Shown: positions 16,881 to 26,404 of the stretch, one piece after another
Numbering within the stretch: position 1 is the stretch's first letter
Layout of the letters: every line of letters starts with the position of its first letter
Assembly (NCBI RefSeq): GCF_030373185.1
Contig: NZ_JAUCZH010000005.1
Coordinates: 186,001-250,000 of the forward strand
Source: Tabrizicola sp.
GTDB taxonomy: Bacteria > Pseudomonadota > Alphaproteobacteria > Rhodobacterales > Rhodobacteraceae
Length of the DNA stretch: 64,000 nt
Direction: 5' to 3'
Program-made: the position numbers and the translations under genes
The notes under the pieces: generated by a model
The model's database searches: none
Told to the model about the DNA's origin: nothing
The model's input: only the letters and a program-made list of their open reading frames with translations

Positions 16881-18173
16881 TCAGCTTTCGCGCAAGGCGC
16901 GGGAGAAATAGGCCGTGAAGGGTTCCAACAGATAGACCAGCGGCGCGCGTGTGCCGGTCTGAAGGTAGACCTCCACCGGCATCCCGGGCAAAAGCGCCTT
17001 GGCGTCAAGTCGGGCCAGCTCTTGCGGGTGCAGGACCAGCCGGGCCAGATAGTAGGCGGACCCGGTCTGCGGATCGTTCAGCGCATCTGCCGAAACCAGC
17101 GTGACATGCGCCAGAAGCCGCGGGGTTTCGGCCGAGGAAAGGGCGGAAAGCACGACTTCCGCCGATTGCCCAACCGTTACGGCATCAATGTGGAGGGGTG
17201 CTATCCGGACGGCGATGGCCAGCGGGCTGCCGTGCGGCACAAGGGTCAGGATCGGCTCTGCCGCGCGCAGGACTGATTGCGCGCTGACTTGCAGGCCAAG
17301 AACGATGCCTGAGACCGGTGCGCGAACCTCCAGCCGGTCAATCCGGTCCTGCAAGGCGCGGCGGGTTTCCGACAGTTCAAGGATGACCGGCCCGATCTCG
17401 CGCAGTTCGGTTGCGGCTTCCTCTTGCTGGCGAATGAAAAGGGCGCTGACCTGAAGCTCAATCTCGGTCACCTGATCTTCGGTCCGGGCAAGGGCGGCGG
17501 CCAACTCTCCGGCCTGACCGGTCAGCCTTGCAGCCTCGCGGCGCAGGGCAAGAATAGCGGTTTGCGGCACAAGGCCTTTGTCGAGAAGGGTTTGGCCGGC
17601 GGCAAGCTCTTCGCCGATCAACGCAAGCTGGCTGTCAATCGCCACCTGTTGTGCAACGATCCCTACGCCTTGGGCGCGGATCTGGGCTATCCGTCGGGCA
17701 AGCTGGCCGCGGGCCTCATCAAGCGTGGCGCGGCGGGCTGCGAACAGGCGAAGCTGCCCGTCGATCTGGGACGCAACCTCGGGCGTGGTGATGGCCCGGG
17801 CGGCAAGGTCGGCGGGAAAGTCGGGGGCGGCCTTGCCATCGCGCTCGGCCTCAAGGCGAGCGGCCCGGGCGGCAAGCTCGGTCAGCCGTTCCTCGACCTT
17901 GCGGAAATCCGATTGCAGCGCCTGCCCGTCAAGGCGCAGCAGCGGGGCGCCGGCGGTCACAAGGTCACCCTCGCGCACGAGGATTTCCGCCACCACGCCG
18001 CCGTCCGGGTGTTGAAGCGTCTTGCGGTCATCCGCGACAACGATCAGCCCCTGCGCAATGACGGCACCGGCAAGACGGGCCTGCGTGGCCCAAAGACCAA
18101 AGCCTGCAATCAAGGCGAAAAGGGCGGCAAGGCCAAGCATCACCGGCCCACGGACGGACAGATGCGGGGTCAT
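16881..18173 (-). CDS. Type I secretion periplasmic adaptor (HlyD/PrtE family)
   Basis: 430 residues. One N-terminal membrane helix (MLGLAALFALIAGFGLWATQ) is followed by the biotinyl-lipoyl-like half (VVAEILVREGDLVTAGAPLLRLDGQ), a long helical hairpin with coiled-coil character (about 95-260), and the second lipoyl half plus beta-barrel (RAPVSGIVLGLQVSAQSV). It bridges the ABC exporter to an outer membrane TolC-like channel. It overlaps the ABC gene by 4 bases. Neither a TolC gene nor an obvious glycine-rich RTX substrate is in the window. Confidence 0.92.
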   Translation of the reverse strand: MTPHLSVRGPVMLGLAALFALIAGFGLWATQARLAGAVIAQGLIVVADDRKTLQHPDGGVVAEILVREGDLVTAGAPLLRLDGQALQSDFRKVEERLTELAARAARLEAERDGKAAPDFPADLAARAITTPEVASQIDGQLRLFAARRATLDEARGQLARRIAQIRAQGVGIVAQQVAIDSQLALIGEELAAGQTLLDKGLVPQTAILALRREAARLTGQAGELAAALARTEDQVTEIELQVSALFIRQQEEAATELREIGPVILELSETRRALQDRIDRLEVRAPVSGIVLGLQVSAQSVLRAAEPILTLVPHGSPLAIAVRIAPLHIDAVTVGQSAEVVLSALSSAETPRLLAHVTLVSADALNDPQTGSAYYLARLVLHPQELARLDAKALLPGMPVEVYLQTGTRAPLVYLLEPFTAYFSRALRES

Positions 18174-19924
18174 GCCGTGGCCCCCTGACCGATCGCGCGG
18201 GCAATGTCGCCCGCATTTCTGACCGCCTCGCGCAAGATGGTATCGCGGGGGCCAGCGGCGGTGAGAGCGCCGTCTTTCAGCACCAGCAGCAGGTCACATT
18301 CCTGCAATGCCGCAGGTCGGTGCGCCATGACAAGCACCGCCGCCCCCGCCGCCTTTGCCGCACGCACCGCCTGATTGAGAGCCTGCGCCCCGTCATTGTC
18401 GAGACTGGCATTCGGTTCATCAAGGATCAGCAGCACCGGGTCGCCGTAAAGCGCCCGGGCAAGGCCGATCCGCTGGATCTGACCGCCCGACAGGCGGCTG
18501 CCGTTCGCGGTGATGCGGGTGTCATAGCCGTCGGGCAGTTGCAGGATCATTTCATGCGCGGCAGCGGCGCGGGCGGCTGCAATGATACGCTCCGGGGTGG
18601 CATCTGGCTGAAGGCGGGCGATGTTTTCGGCGACAGTGCCGTCAAACAGCATCATCCGCTGGGGCAGATATCCGATCCATTGGCCAAGGGCGTCAGGGTC
18701 ATACTGGTCAAGCGTGGCGCCATCCAGCCTGATCCGCCCCGCCGCAGGGCGCCAGACCCCGACCAGCGCCCGCGCCAGCGTCGATTTGCCCGCACCTGAC
18801 GGACCGATCACCCCCATCGCCTGCCCCGGCCCCAGCGAAAAGCTGACCCCACGGAGCGCCGGGGTACTGGTACCATCGGGGGGGAGGACTGAAAGACCCT
18901 GCACCTCAATCCGGGCGGCGGGCCGGGGGAGCGGGGTGCGGGGGTCTGAAAGGGGCGTGCGGCTCAGAAGATCGGCAAGCCGGGCCCTGGCTTGCCCCGC
19001 TCGGGCAACGGTGGACCACTGTCCCACCGCCTGTTCCACCGGTTGCAGCGCCCGTCCCATCAGGACCGAGGCCGCAATCATCGCGCCTGCCGAAAGGTCA
19101 TCACGCAGCACCAGCCAGGCCGCCAGCCCAAGCATGGCCGATTGCAGAAACAACCGGAACGTCCGGGCCAGAACCGACCAGCGCCCGCCGGTGTCCGAGG
19201 CGGCCAGGCTGGCGACCATCGCCCGGTCCCGACCGTCTTGCCAGCGGGCGAAGGCGGCAGCAGACATGCCCAGCGCCTGTATCAGCTCTGCCTCTGCCTT
19301 CAGGGTTTCGCCCAGCCGGTCGGTGGCAAGCGTGGCAATGGTCGCAGTCTTCAGGGGCCGTTCGGTCCGGCGCTGGTTGGCCCAGCTGAACAGGACCAGC
19401 AGCAGGCCACCGGCCACGGCAAGCCAGCCAAGCCATGGGTGAAACACGAACAGGGCCGCGATGAACACGGGTGACCACGGGGCATCGAACAGGGCCAGCA
19501 GCACCGGCGAGGCCCAGAAGCGGGCCAAGGCGTCAAGATCGCGTTGGGCGGCAAGGGCGGCGGGATCCTGTGGTGCAAGAGTAAGGCGGCGAAGGGCGGC
19601 GGACATCACGCGGGCGTCAAGGCCTTGCTGCAACCGGGCGCCGACCCGCGCCATCACGCGGCCGCGGGCATGGTCCAGAAGCCCCAACAGAAGAAACAGG
19701 AACGCCATCAGCAGCGACAAGGCGACCAGTGTTTCAACCGAATGCGACGCAAGTACCCGGTCATAGACCTGCAACATGTAAAGTGGCGCTGTCAGCATCA
19801 AGAGGTTGACGAATGCGGAGAAGACGAAGGCAATCGCCACCCCTTCGCGCAATGCGGCCCGGGCGGCGGCCAGTTCCGCCAGCCCGGGGGCAAGGTCGAT
19901 CCTTGGGTGCGGCGTTTCGGCCAT
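18170..19924 (-). CDS. Type I secretion ABC exporter, PrtD family
   Basis: 584 residues from the ATG at 19924 with AAGGAAGG upstream; an ATG at 19945 is also in frame. The N-terminal half is an ABC exporter membrane domain (VNLLMLTAPLYMLQVYDRVL, typical of PrtD/HlyB relatives). The C-terminal ATPase has Walker A GPSGAGKSTLARAL, signature LSGGQIQRIGLARALYGDP and Walker B LLILDEPNAS. No N-terminal C39 peptidase domain is present. It exports a protein with an uncleaved C-terminal signal together with the HlyD-family protein; the substrate is not encoded nearby. Confidence 0.93.
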   Translation of the reverse strand: MAETPHPRIDLAPGLAELAAARAALREGVAIAFVFSAFVNLLMLTAPLYMLQVYDRVLASHSVETLVALSLLMAFLFLLLGLLDHARGRVMARVGARLQQGLDARVMSAALRRLTLAPQDPAALAAQRDLDALARFWASPVLLALFDAPWSPVFIAALFVFHPWLGWLAVAGGLLLVLFSWANQRRTERPLKTATIATLATDRLGETLKAEAELIQALGMSAAAFARWQDGRDRAMVASLAASDTGGRWSVLARTFRLFLQSAMLGLAAWLVLRDDLSAGAMIAASVLMGRALQPVEQAVGQWSTVARAGQARARLADLLSRTPLSDPRTPLPRPAARIEVQGLSVLPPDGTSTPALRGVSFSLGPGQAMGVIGPSGAGKSTLARALVGVWRPAAGRIRLDGATLDQYDPDALGQWIGYLPQRMMLFDGTVAENIARLQPDATPERIIAAARAAAAHEMILQLPDGYDTRITANGSRLSGGQIQRIGLARALYGDPVLLILDEPNASLDNDGAQALNQAVRAAKAAGAAVLVMAHRPAALQECDLLLVLKDGALTAAGPRDTILREAVRNAGDIARAIGQGATA

Positions 19925-20064
19925 GGTGCCTTCCTTGGGCGTCATCCCGCCATGCGCGACCGATCTGCCACGCTTGGTCGTTGTCTTGGGCAGTTCACCG
20001 ACTTATGCCTTGCCAAGTGCTTTTTGGAGCTATGGTAAGCATCTGCGGGTTGCAGGACGTTAGG

Positions 20065-20850
20065 ATGATGGGTCTGAAGATTTCATTGACAGCAGGCCGG
20101 CTGGCGCGAAGTTCGGCACTTGTGGCGGGCCTTTGTCTTGTCGCTGCTTGCGCCGGGTCGCCCGGTGCGGACGGTATAAACGACCCCTATGAGGCGACCA
20201 ACCGCCAGACCCATGACTTCAACCGTGGTGTCGACCGGGTGCTGATCGGGCCGGCGTCAAAGGGCTATGGCGGGATCGTTCCGGAACCGGTGAAGCGCGT
20301 GGTCGGCAATATGGCCCGCACGCTGGACCTTCCGGGTGACATCGCCAACAACCTGCTTCAGTTGCGGCTTGGCGACGCGGCGGAAAACACGCTGCGGCTT
20401 GCCGTCAACCTGACCATGGGCGTGGGGGGCATCTTCGATGCGTCAACCGCGATCGGGCTGCCGGGCAAGCCGACCGATTTTGGCGAGACCTTGCATGTCT
20501 GGGGTGTGGGCGAAGGGGTCTATCTGGAGGTTCCCTTTGCCGGTCCGTCGACCGCCCGCGATGCCACCGGGACGCTGGTCGATCTGGTGCTGAACCCGGT
20601 TCGGCTGGCGCTGCCCGAGCGCGAGGCAATGGCTGCGACGGCGATGAAGCTGTTCTCACGGCTTGGTGACCGGGACCGGTTCTCGGAAACCGTGGAATCC
20701 ATCCTATATGAAAGCGCAGACAGTTACGCGCAGGCACGGCTTCTGTATCTGCAGAACCGGCGATTCGAGCTTGCCAAGAAGGGCGGGTCCGGCGCTGGTG
20801 CCGCAGACGACGATTTTATCGACCCTTACGAGGATCCTTATGGCGAATGA
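20065..20850 (+). CDS. mlaA: MlaA/VacJ-family outer membrane lipoprotein
   Basis: 261 residues from the tandem ATG at 20065. A lipoprotein signal with lipobox LVAAC places it in a membrane, by family the outer membrane. The VacJ signature DPYEATNRQTHDFNRGVDR and the block NNLLQLRLGDAAENTLRLAVN are present. MlaA removes phospholipids from the outer leaflet and hands them to MlaC. Its end overlaps the start of mlaC by 11 bases. The MlaFEDB transporter genes are not in this window. Confidence 0.93.
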   Translation: MMGLKISLTAGRLARSSALVAGLCLVAACAGSPGADGINDPYEATNRQTHDFNRGVDRVLIGPASKGYGGIVPEPVKRVVGNMARTLDLPGDIANNLLQLRLGDAAENTLRLAVNLTMGVGGIFDASTAIGLPGKPTDFGETLHVWGVGEGVYLEVPFAGPSTARDATGTLVDLVLNPVRLALPEREAMAATAMKLFSRLGDRDRFSETVESILYESADSYAQARLLYLQNRRFELAKKGGSGAGAADDDFIDPYEDPYGE

Positions 20851-21448
20851 TCTTTTCCTTTCGCGCCGCAGCTTTGCGGCTGGCCTTGCTGCCGGTGCGG
20901 CCTTCTGGCTGCTGCCCAGGGGCGCTGCGGCGCTGACAGTGGATCAGGCGCGGGGGCTGGTCGACAAGACCGTCGCCGACATCAACAGCATCATCAACTC
21001 GGGTCGGGCGGAAAGTGCCATGCTGGCCGATTTCGAAAAGCTGTTCGCCCGCTATGCCGATGTGCCGACCATCGCGCGGTCCGCCCTTGGCCCGGCGGCG
21101 CGGCAGGCGTCCAAGGCCCAGCTTGCTGCCTTCACCAAGGCGTTTCAGGGCTACATCAGCCGCAAATACGGCCGCCGCTTCCGCGAATTCATCGGGGGCC
21201 GGATCGAGGTGAACGAGGCCCGCGCGCTGAAAAGCTATTTCGAGGTGGTCTCGACCGCCTACCTGCGCGGCGAAGCCCCGTTCGAGGTGCGCTGGCATGT
21301 CAGCGACAAGGCGGGCAAAAGCCTGTTTTTCAACATCATCATCGAAGGCGTGAACATGCTGGCTTCGGAACGCACCGAGATCGGCGCGCTTTTGGACCAA
21401 CGCCGTGGTGATCTGGACCGGCTGATCGCCGATATGGCGAAACTGTAA
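20840..21448 (+). CDS. mlaC: MlaC/Ttg2-family phospholipid-binding protein
   Basis: 202 residues. It begins with a twin-arginine-type signal (SRRSFAAGLAAGAAFWLLPRGAAA), so it may be exported folded. The family body follows: DKTVADINSIINSG, FEKLFARYADVPTIARSALG, FQGYISRKYGRRFREFIGG and the C-terminal NIIIEGVNMLASERTEIGALLD. MlaC shuttles phospholipid across the periplasm between MlaA and the inner membrane MlaFEDB complex. It has GAGGA upstream of the ATG and overlaps mlaA, so the two are translationally coupled. Confidence 0.92.
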   Translation: MANDLFLSRRSFAAGLAAGAAFWLLPRGAAALTVDQARGLVDKTVADINSIINSGRAESAMLADFEKLFARYADVPTIARSALGPAARQASKAQLAAFTKAFQGYISRKYGRRFREFIGGRIEVNEARALKSYFEVVSTAYLRGEAPFEVRWHVSDKAGKSLFFNIIIEGVNMLASERTEIGALLDQRRGDLDRLIADMAKL

Positions 21449-21574
21449 GGCGGTGTTCGAGGGGCAAGGCCTTGTTCTGGCGTCCGTCTAACATCCCCTG
21501 CACCCTATGCCGAAACGAAGGTGACGAGCGCTTGGCGTTTTGGTAGCCTGCACCCCGATTGATGGAGTAAGCGG

Positions 21575-21979
21575 ATGCATCTTCGGACAATCCTTCTTGC
21601 ATTTGCCCTTGCCACTCCGGCCTTTGCGCAAGAGCCGGATGCGCAGGCTGGGCGGGATATTTACCTGATGCAATGCTGGCAGTGTCATGGTCAGGACGCC
21701 TCGGGCAACGGGCCAATGGCGGAAATGCTTGCGATCACGACACCTGACCTCACTAGGCTGTCCATCAGGAACGGTGGCGTGTTCCCTTTGGAAGCCGTCG
21801 CACGGCAGATTGACGGGCGTGACCCTTTGTTGGCCCATGGGGGCGAAATGCCGATCTACGGGCCGTTCCTCGACACCGGCAAATCGGTTGCGCTGCGTCT
21901 GCCAAGCGGGCAGCCGATGATGACGGGATTGCCCTTGGCAAATGTGATCGTCTACCTGCAATCGATTCAGGTCGAATAG
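21575..21979 (+). CDS. Small periplasmic c-type cytochrome
   Basis: 134 residues. A signal peptide (TILLAFALATPAFA) is followed by one heme-binding motif CWQCH near residue 34 and a likely distal Met ligand among several Met residues (GEMPIYG, QPMMTG). It resembles class I cytochromes. A GGAGTAAGCGG site precedes the ATG. No oxidase or dehydrogenase partner is adjacent, so the electron donor and acceptor are unknown. Confidence 0.88.
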   Translation: MHLRTILLAFALATPAFAQEPDAQAGRDIYLMQCWQCHGQDASGNGPMAEMLAITTPDLTRLSIRNGGVFPLEAVARQIDGRDPLLAHGGEMPIYGPFLDTGKSVALRLPSGQPMMTGLPLANVIVYLQSIQVE

Positions 21980-22052
21980 CAGGGTCAGCCGTCTTCCGGC
22001 CAAGGCGTCTCAGGGGGCCACCACAGCCCGGCATATTGGCTGCGCGCCGCGA

Positions 22053-24335
22053 TCAGTTCCCCGCCGTCCCCAGCACCTCTCGCAGGATCTGTTCGGCAAG
22101 ATCGTCCTCGGTTGCCCCCGGAAGCGGCAAGGGGGCGGTGTAGGCCTCGGGCAGGGGTTCCTCGTAGAACTGGCCGTTGTAGGCCGGGGCGTTCGGGTCG
22201 TCGAAATATGGCACGTCCTCGGGCGCTATGGCGCCGCCGCCGGTGCCAAGGTCGCCACCGGGTGGCAGCGGGGCATAGCCTGACCGGCCGAAGTCCATGT
22301 TCAGCGGCTTGGCTGGCATGCCCTCGTTGATGCGCACCATCACCTCATGCCAGATTTCCGCCGGCAGCCCGCCGCCGGTGACGCCGGTCAACGGGCTGTT
22401 ATCGTCATAGCCCATCCAGACCCCCACCACATAATCGGCGGTGAAACCCACGAACCAGGCGTCGCGCGCGCTTTGGGTGGTGCCGGTCTTGCCCGCCGCC
22501 TGCCGGTCTGTCAGCCGCGCGCGGCCACCGGTACCAGTGTTCAACACCTCGGACATCATGTAGGTCAGCGCATGCGCCGCGTTCTCCGAGATCACCCGTT
22601 CCCCGATCCCGCCGCCGGCACCGAACAGGGGATCGGTTTCACCCTTCAGCCGCAACTCCTTCAGCCCGTAGGGCGTGACGGATGACCCGCCGTTCAGGAT
22701 CCCGGCAAAGGCGCCCGTCATCTCGATCAGGGTGGATTCCGACACCCCCAGCGCCAGCGCCGGGCCATCGGCCATGTTCGACGCGATCCCGAAATCGGTG
22801 GCAACCTGCCGCACCAGATCCCGCCCCACCGCCTCGGACACCCGGACTGCCGGGATGTTGCGGCTTTCGGCAAGGGCCTGGGTCAGGGTGATCGTGCCTT
22901 TGAATTCCTTGTCATAATTCTGTGGTGACCAGTTTCCCGAACCGGGGGTGTAGATCGACAGCGGCGTATCCTCGACATAGTCGAGCGGGCTGTAGCCAAG
23001 GTCCATGGCCACGGCATAGATGAAGGGCTTGAAGGTGGACCCGGTCTGGCGCAGCGCCTGCGTGGCGCGGTTGAAATCCCCCGCGTTCGGGATGTTGCGT
23101 CCGCCCACCATCGCGCGCACCGCGCCATCCGCGCTCATCACCACAATGGCGGCCTGCGCTTTCGAACCTTCCTTGACCTTGTTGTCAAAGACCCATGCCA
23201 AAGCCTCTTCGGCCTTCTTCTGGATCGCCTGATCCAGCGTGGTTCCGATGATGACATCTTCGGTCGTGTCGTGGGCAAGGTAGTCGGGCGTCGTTTCCAT
23301 CACCCAGTCCGCGAAATAGCCGCCGGATTTCTGCTTGGCGGCTTCCGACAGGCGGGCGGGGTTCTTGCGGGCCTCGTCAGCCTCGGCCTTGGTCAGATAG
23401 CCCTGGTCCTCCATCAGGCCGATCACCACCGCGGCGCGGCTTTGGGCGCGGTTCAGGCTGGCCGTGGGGGCAAAGGTAGAGGGCGCTTTCAGCAGGCCCG
23501 CCAGCATTGCCGCTTCGGCCGGAGTCACATCCCTGGCGGACTTGCCGAAATAGCGCTGGGCGGCGGCCTCGAAGCCCCGGGCGCCCGCGCCCAGATAGGC
23601 GCGGCCGAAGTAGATCGTGAGGATTTCTTCCTTGGTATATTTCGCCTCCATCGCCATGGCGAAGGGGACTTCCTTCAGCTTGCGCCAGATGCCACCCTGA
23701 CGGCAGTCCCTTTCGTAGTCTGCCTCGGACTTCCACTGGGTCGGGTCATAGACGACGCCAAGGCACAAAAGCTTGGCAACCTGCTGGGTGATTGTCGAAC
23801 CGCCGTTGCCTTCCAGCGGGCCGCGCCCTTCCGACAGGTTGATGCGGATCGCCGAGGCGATGCCCCGCGGCGATATGCCGAAATGCCAGTAAAAGCGCTT
23901 GTCCTCGGTGGCGACAACGGCGTCGTGCAGATAGGGCGACACGCTGCTTGCGTTCACCAGCCCGCCAAAGGTTTCGCCGCGCCAGGCAAACACCTTGCCC
24001 TCGTTGTCCTGCAGGGTGACAGACCCGCGGGCGCGACCGTCGACCAGATCGGTCATCGGCGGCAGCTGGGCATAGAAATAGTAGACGATGCCGGCAAGGA
24101 TCAGCGCGCTGATCGCGGTGGCCCGCCAGACCACGGCCCAGAAAGCCCGCCACAGGAACAGAAGGCCGCCAAGAATCAGCCCATGCTGACGCCGAGGCTT
24201 GCGGGGGCGGCTGGCCTTGCGCTGCGGTTTCGGTGGGGCAGGTTTGCGCGGCCCGCCGGAAGCCGACTTCGCGCTGCCCGAAGAATAGCGCCTGTCCGCG
24301 ACAAGGGGTTTGCCCCCCCGGTTTGATGTTGCCAT
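22053..24335 (-). CDS. Class A penicillin-binding protein (PBP1A type)
   Basis: 760 residues. A basic Lys/Arg/Pro-rich cytoplasmic N-terminus (1-50) precedes a membrane helix near residues 72-88. The glycosyltransferase domain has the catalytic Glu144 in VVATEDKRFYWHFGIS, plus GGSTITQQVAKLL. The transpeptidase domain has the nucleophile Ser433 in GSTFKPF and the KTG box in AAGKTGTTQ. It polymerises and crosslinks peptidoglycan. The C-terminus is acidic and Pro/Gly-rich. It is transcribed convergently to the cytochrome gene. The family could also be labelled MrcA or PbpC-like, but the domain set fits 1A best. Confidence 0.93.
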   Translation of the reverse strand: MATSNRGGKPLVADRRYSSGSAKSASGGPRKPAPPKPQRKASRPRKPRRQHGLILGGLLFLWRAFWAVVWRATAISALILAGIVYYFYAQLPPMTDLVDGRARGSVTLQDNEGKVFAWRGETFGGLVNASSVSPYLHDAVVATEDKRFYWHFGISPRGIASAIRINLSEGRGPLEGNGGSTITQQVAKLLCLGVVYDPTQWKSEADYERDCRQGGIWRKLKEVPFAMAMEAKYTKEEILTIYFGRAYLGAGARGFEAAAQRYFGKSARDVTPAEAAMLAGLLKAPSTFAPTASLNRAQSRAAVVIGLMEDQGYLTKAEADEARKNPARLSEAAKQKSGGYFADWVMETTPDYLAHDTTEDVIIGTTLDQAIQKKAEEALAWVFDNKVKEGSKAQAAIVVMSADGAVRAMVGGRNIPNAGDFNRATQALRQTGSTFKPFIYAVAMDLGYSPLDYVEDTPLSIYTPGSGNWSPQNYDKEFKGTITLTQALAESRNIPAVRVSEAVGRDLVRQVATDFGIASNMADGPALALGVSESTLIEMTGAFAGILNGGSSVTPYGLKELRLKGETDPLFGAGGGIGERVISENAAHALTYMMSEVLNTGTGGRARLTDRQAAGKTGTTQSARDAWFVGFTADYVVGVWMGYDDNSPLTGVTGGGLPAEIWHEVMVRINEGMPAKPLNMDFGRSGYAPLPPGGDLGTGGGAIAPEDVPYFDDPNAPAYNGQFYEEPLPEAYTAPLPLPGATEDDLAEQILREVLGTAGN

Positions 24336-24617
24336 GCCTGCTGCCCGCCGCTTTTGACGAAGGCCGATTTTCGGCCCGATTGGCCCGCAAGATAGCAGCT
24401 TTCGCGGGAAAGCGAAGTCAGGCGCGGGACGATTCGGATTGCTCTACTGCCTAAAATTTAACCTTATGGCAATAAGTGATCAAAAATTGTGCATAATCAC
24501 CTGAATCAAACCCCTTTGGAGCCGCCACTCACTTGTGCTGCACCTGCATTGCCCGGCGTGATTGTGATCGAGGGTCCCGTGCCCTGGGGTGCCTGCCAGA
24601 GACAAAAGGGGAAGAAC
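24336..24617. promoter_or_regulatory. Intergenic control region between PBP1A and glnK
   Basis: 282 bases hold the upstream regions of two divergent genes. The patch 24441-24505 is unusually AT-rich for this genome (CTAAAATTTAACCTTATGGC, ATCAAAAATTGTGCATAATC), which marks the likely promoter side of glnK. I cannot identify a convincing NtrC site or sigma-54 promoter by eye. Confidence 0.45.
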
Positions 24618-24956
24618 GTGAAGCTCATCATAGCAGCAATCAAGCCGTTCAAGCTGGAGGAGGTCCGCGAGGCGCTGACCGCCATCGGCGTGCGCGGAAT
24701 GATGGTGACCGAGATCAAGGGGTTCGGCAGCCAGTCCGGCCATACCGAAATTTACCGCGGTGCCGAATACGCCGTGAACTTCGTGCCGAAAGTTCGGCTC
24801 GAGATCGTCGTCAGCGACGCGCTGGCCGATCAGGTCGTCTCGACGATCCAGAAGACGGCCAAGACCGACAAGATCGGCGACGGAAAGATTTTCGTCCTCG
24901 ACGTGCAACACGCCGTGCGGGTGCGCACCGGCGAAACCGATGACGATGCGCTGTGA
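24618..24956 (+). CDS. glnK: Nitrogen regulatory protein P-II
   Basis: 112 residues from a GTG at 24618 with GGGGAAG upstream, exactly the P-II length. It begins (M)KLIIAAIKPFKLEEVREAL. Tyr51 in RGAEYAVNFVPK is the conserved uridylylation site. The T-loop (37-55) and the B/C-loop region KTDKIGDGKIFV are intact. It senses ATP/ADP and 2-oxoglutarate, and its coupling with amtB directly downstream identifies it as the GlnK type that gates the ammonium channel. The symbol glnB cannot be fully excluded from sequence alone. Confidence 0.94.
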   Translation: MKLIIAAIKPFKLEEVREALTAIGVRGMMVTEIKGFGSQSGHTEIYRGAEYAVNFVPKVRLEIVVSDALADQVVSTIQKTAKTDKIGDGKIFVLDVQHAVRVRTGETDDDAL

Positions 24957-24984
24957 CGCGCGCGGGGAAGGGGAAACAACCAAA

Positions 24985-26352
24985 ATGAGCAACATGATGA
25001 AACTCTCTGGCCTTGGCGCGCTTGGCGCGTCCTTGTTTGCCAGCCTGCCAGTCTGGGCGCAGGAAGCGACCACCGAGACGGCAGAAGCCGCAACCGAGGT
25101 TGCCGCCGAAGTTGTTCCGGTGATGGACAAGGGTGACGTGAGCTGGATGATGGTTTCGACCATCCTTGTCCTGTTCATGACCATCCCTGGTCTTGCCCTG
25201 TTCTACGGCGGCCTTGTGCGCGCCAAGAACATGCTGTCGATCCTGATGCAGACCACGATGATCGCCTGCGTGATGATGATCGTCTGGGTCACCTATGGCT
25301 ATTCCTTCGCCTTTGGCGGCTCGGAAAGCGCCTTCTGGGGCGGCACGGCCAAGATGTTCCTTGCCGGGGTCAATGCCGACAGCATGGCGGCGACCTTCTC
25401 GGATGGATATGTCATCCCGGAATACCTGTTCATCGCCTTCCAGATGACCTTTGCGGCCATCACCCCGGCGCTGGTCATCGGTGCCTTCGCCGAACGGGTG
25501 AAGTTCAGTGCGGTTCTGGTGTTCTCGGTGTTGTGGGCGACGTTCTCCTACTTCCCGATTGCACACATGGTCTGGGACGCGAATGGCTATCTCTTTGCCA
25601 AGGGCGCGATCGACTTTGCCGGTGGTACGGTGGTTCACATCAACGCCGGGATCGCGGCGCTGGTCGGCTGCATCGTGATCGGTCCCCGGATCGGCTATGG
25701 CAAGGACAATATGGCACCGCATTCCATGGTGCTGACCATGGTCGGGGCTTCGATGCTGTGGGTTGGCTGGTTCGGCTTCAACGTCGGGTCCAACCTTGAG
25801 GCAAACGGCGGTGCAACGCTGGCGATGATCAACACCTTCATCGCAACGGCTGCGGCGACCGTGGCCTGGGCGGGGCTGGAAGCCATCCAGCGCGGCAAGG
25901 CCTCGATGCTGGGCGCTGCTTCGGGGATGATCACCGGTCTGGTGGCTGTTACCCCGGCCTGTGGCACGATCGGCCCGATGGGCGCGATCCTGCTGGGTAT
26001 CGTGGCGACGCTGGCAAGCTACTTCTTCGTCACGGTCGTGAAACTTCGGCTGAAGTATGACGACAGCCTTGACGTCTTCGGCATCCACGGTGTCGCAGGC
26101 ATCGTCGGCGCGGTTCTGACCGGTGTGCTGACGGCCTCGGCCTTCGGCGGTGTCGGCGACGAGGACTTTGCGATGCTGGCGCAGCTCTGGATCCAGATCG
26201 AGGGCGTGCTGATCACCATCGTCTGGTCCGGTGTGGTGTCCTACATCCTGTTCAAGGCGATCGACATGACGATCGGTTTGCGGGTGGACAACGACACCGA
26301 GCGTCAGGGTCTTGACCTTGCGACGCATGGCGAGCAGGCCTACCACAGCTAA
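24985..26352 (+). CDS. amtB: Ammonium transporter AmtB
   Basis: 455 residues with a cleavable-looking signal peptide (SGLGALGASLFASLPVWAQ), then an acidic periplasmic stretch and about 11 membrane helices. Family motifs include MTIPGLALFYGGLVRAKN, GAFAERVKFSAVLVFSVLWATF, the conserved pore His in VVHINAGIAALVG and in DVFGIHGVAGIVG. AmtB carries ammonium into the cell and is blocked by deuridylylated GlnK. It lies 28 bases after glnK in one operon, and is followed by two strong hairpins. Confidence 0.96.
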   Translation: MSNMMKLSGLGALGASLFASLPVWAQEATTETAEAATEVAAEVVPVMDKGDVSWMMVSTILVLFMTIPGLALFYGGLVRAKNMLSILMQTTMIACVMMIVWVTYGYSFAFGGSESAFWGGTAKMFLAGVNADSMAATFSDGYVIPEYLFIAFQMTFAAITPALVIGAFAERVKFSAVLVFSVLWATFSYFPIAHMVWDANGYLFAKGAIDFAGGTVVHINAGIAALVGCIVIGPRIGYGKDNMAPHSMVLTMVGASMLWVGWFGFNVGSNLEANGGATLAMINTFIATAAATVAWAGLEAIQRGKASMLGAASGMITGLVAVTPACGTIGPMGAILLGIVATLASYFFVTVVKLRLKYDDSLDVFGIHGVAGIVGAVLTGVLTASAFGGVGDEDFAMLAQLWIQIEGVLITIVWSGVVSYILFKAIDMTIGLRVDNDTERQGLDLATHGEQAYHS

Positions 26353-26365
26353 GACAGAGACCATC

Positions 26366-26396
26366 GGTGGCAGGCCCCTCCTCCCGGCCTGCCACC
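26366..26396 (+). terminator. First hairpin after amtB
   Basis: Perfect 11-bp stem GGTGGCAGGCC / GGCCTGCCACC with a 9-base C/T-rich loop, 13 bases after the amtB stop. No T-run follows; it may protect the mRNA 3' end or assist the second hairpin. Confidence 0.6.
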
Positions 26397-26404
26397 ACAA
26401 GACG

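Noticed and set aside
24441-24617. NtrC site or sigma-54 promoter upstream of glnK
   Set aside because: No convincing match to TGGCAC-N5-TTGC or paired NtrC half-sites was seen; only an AT-rich patch remains.
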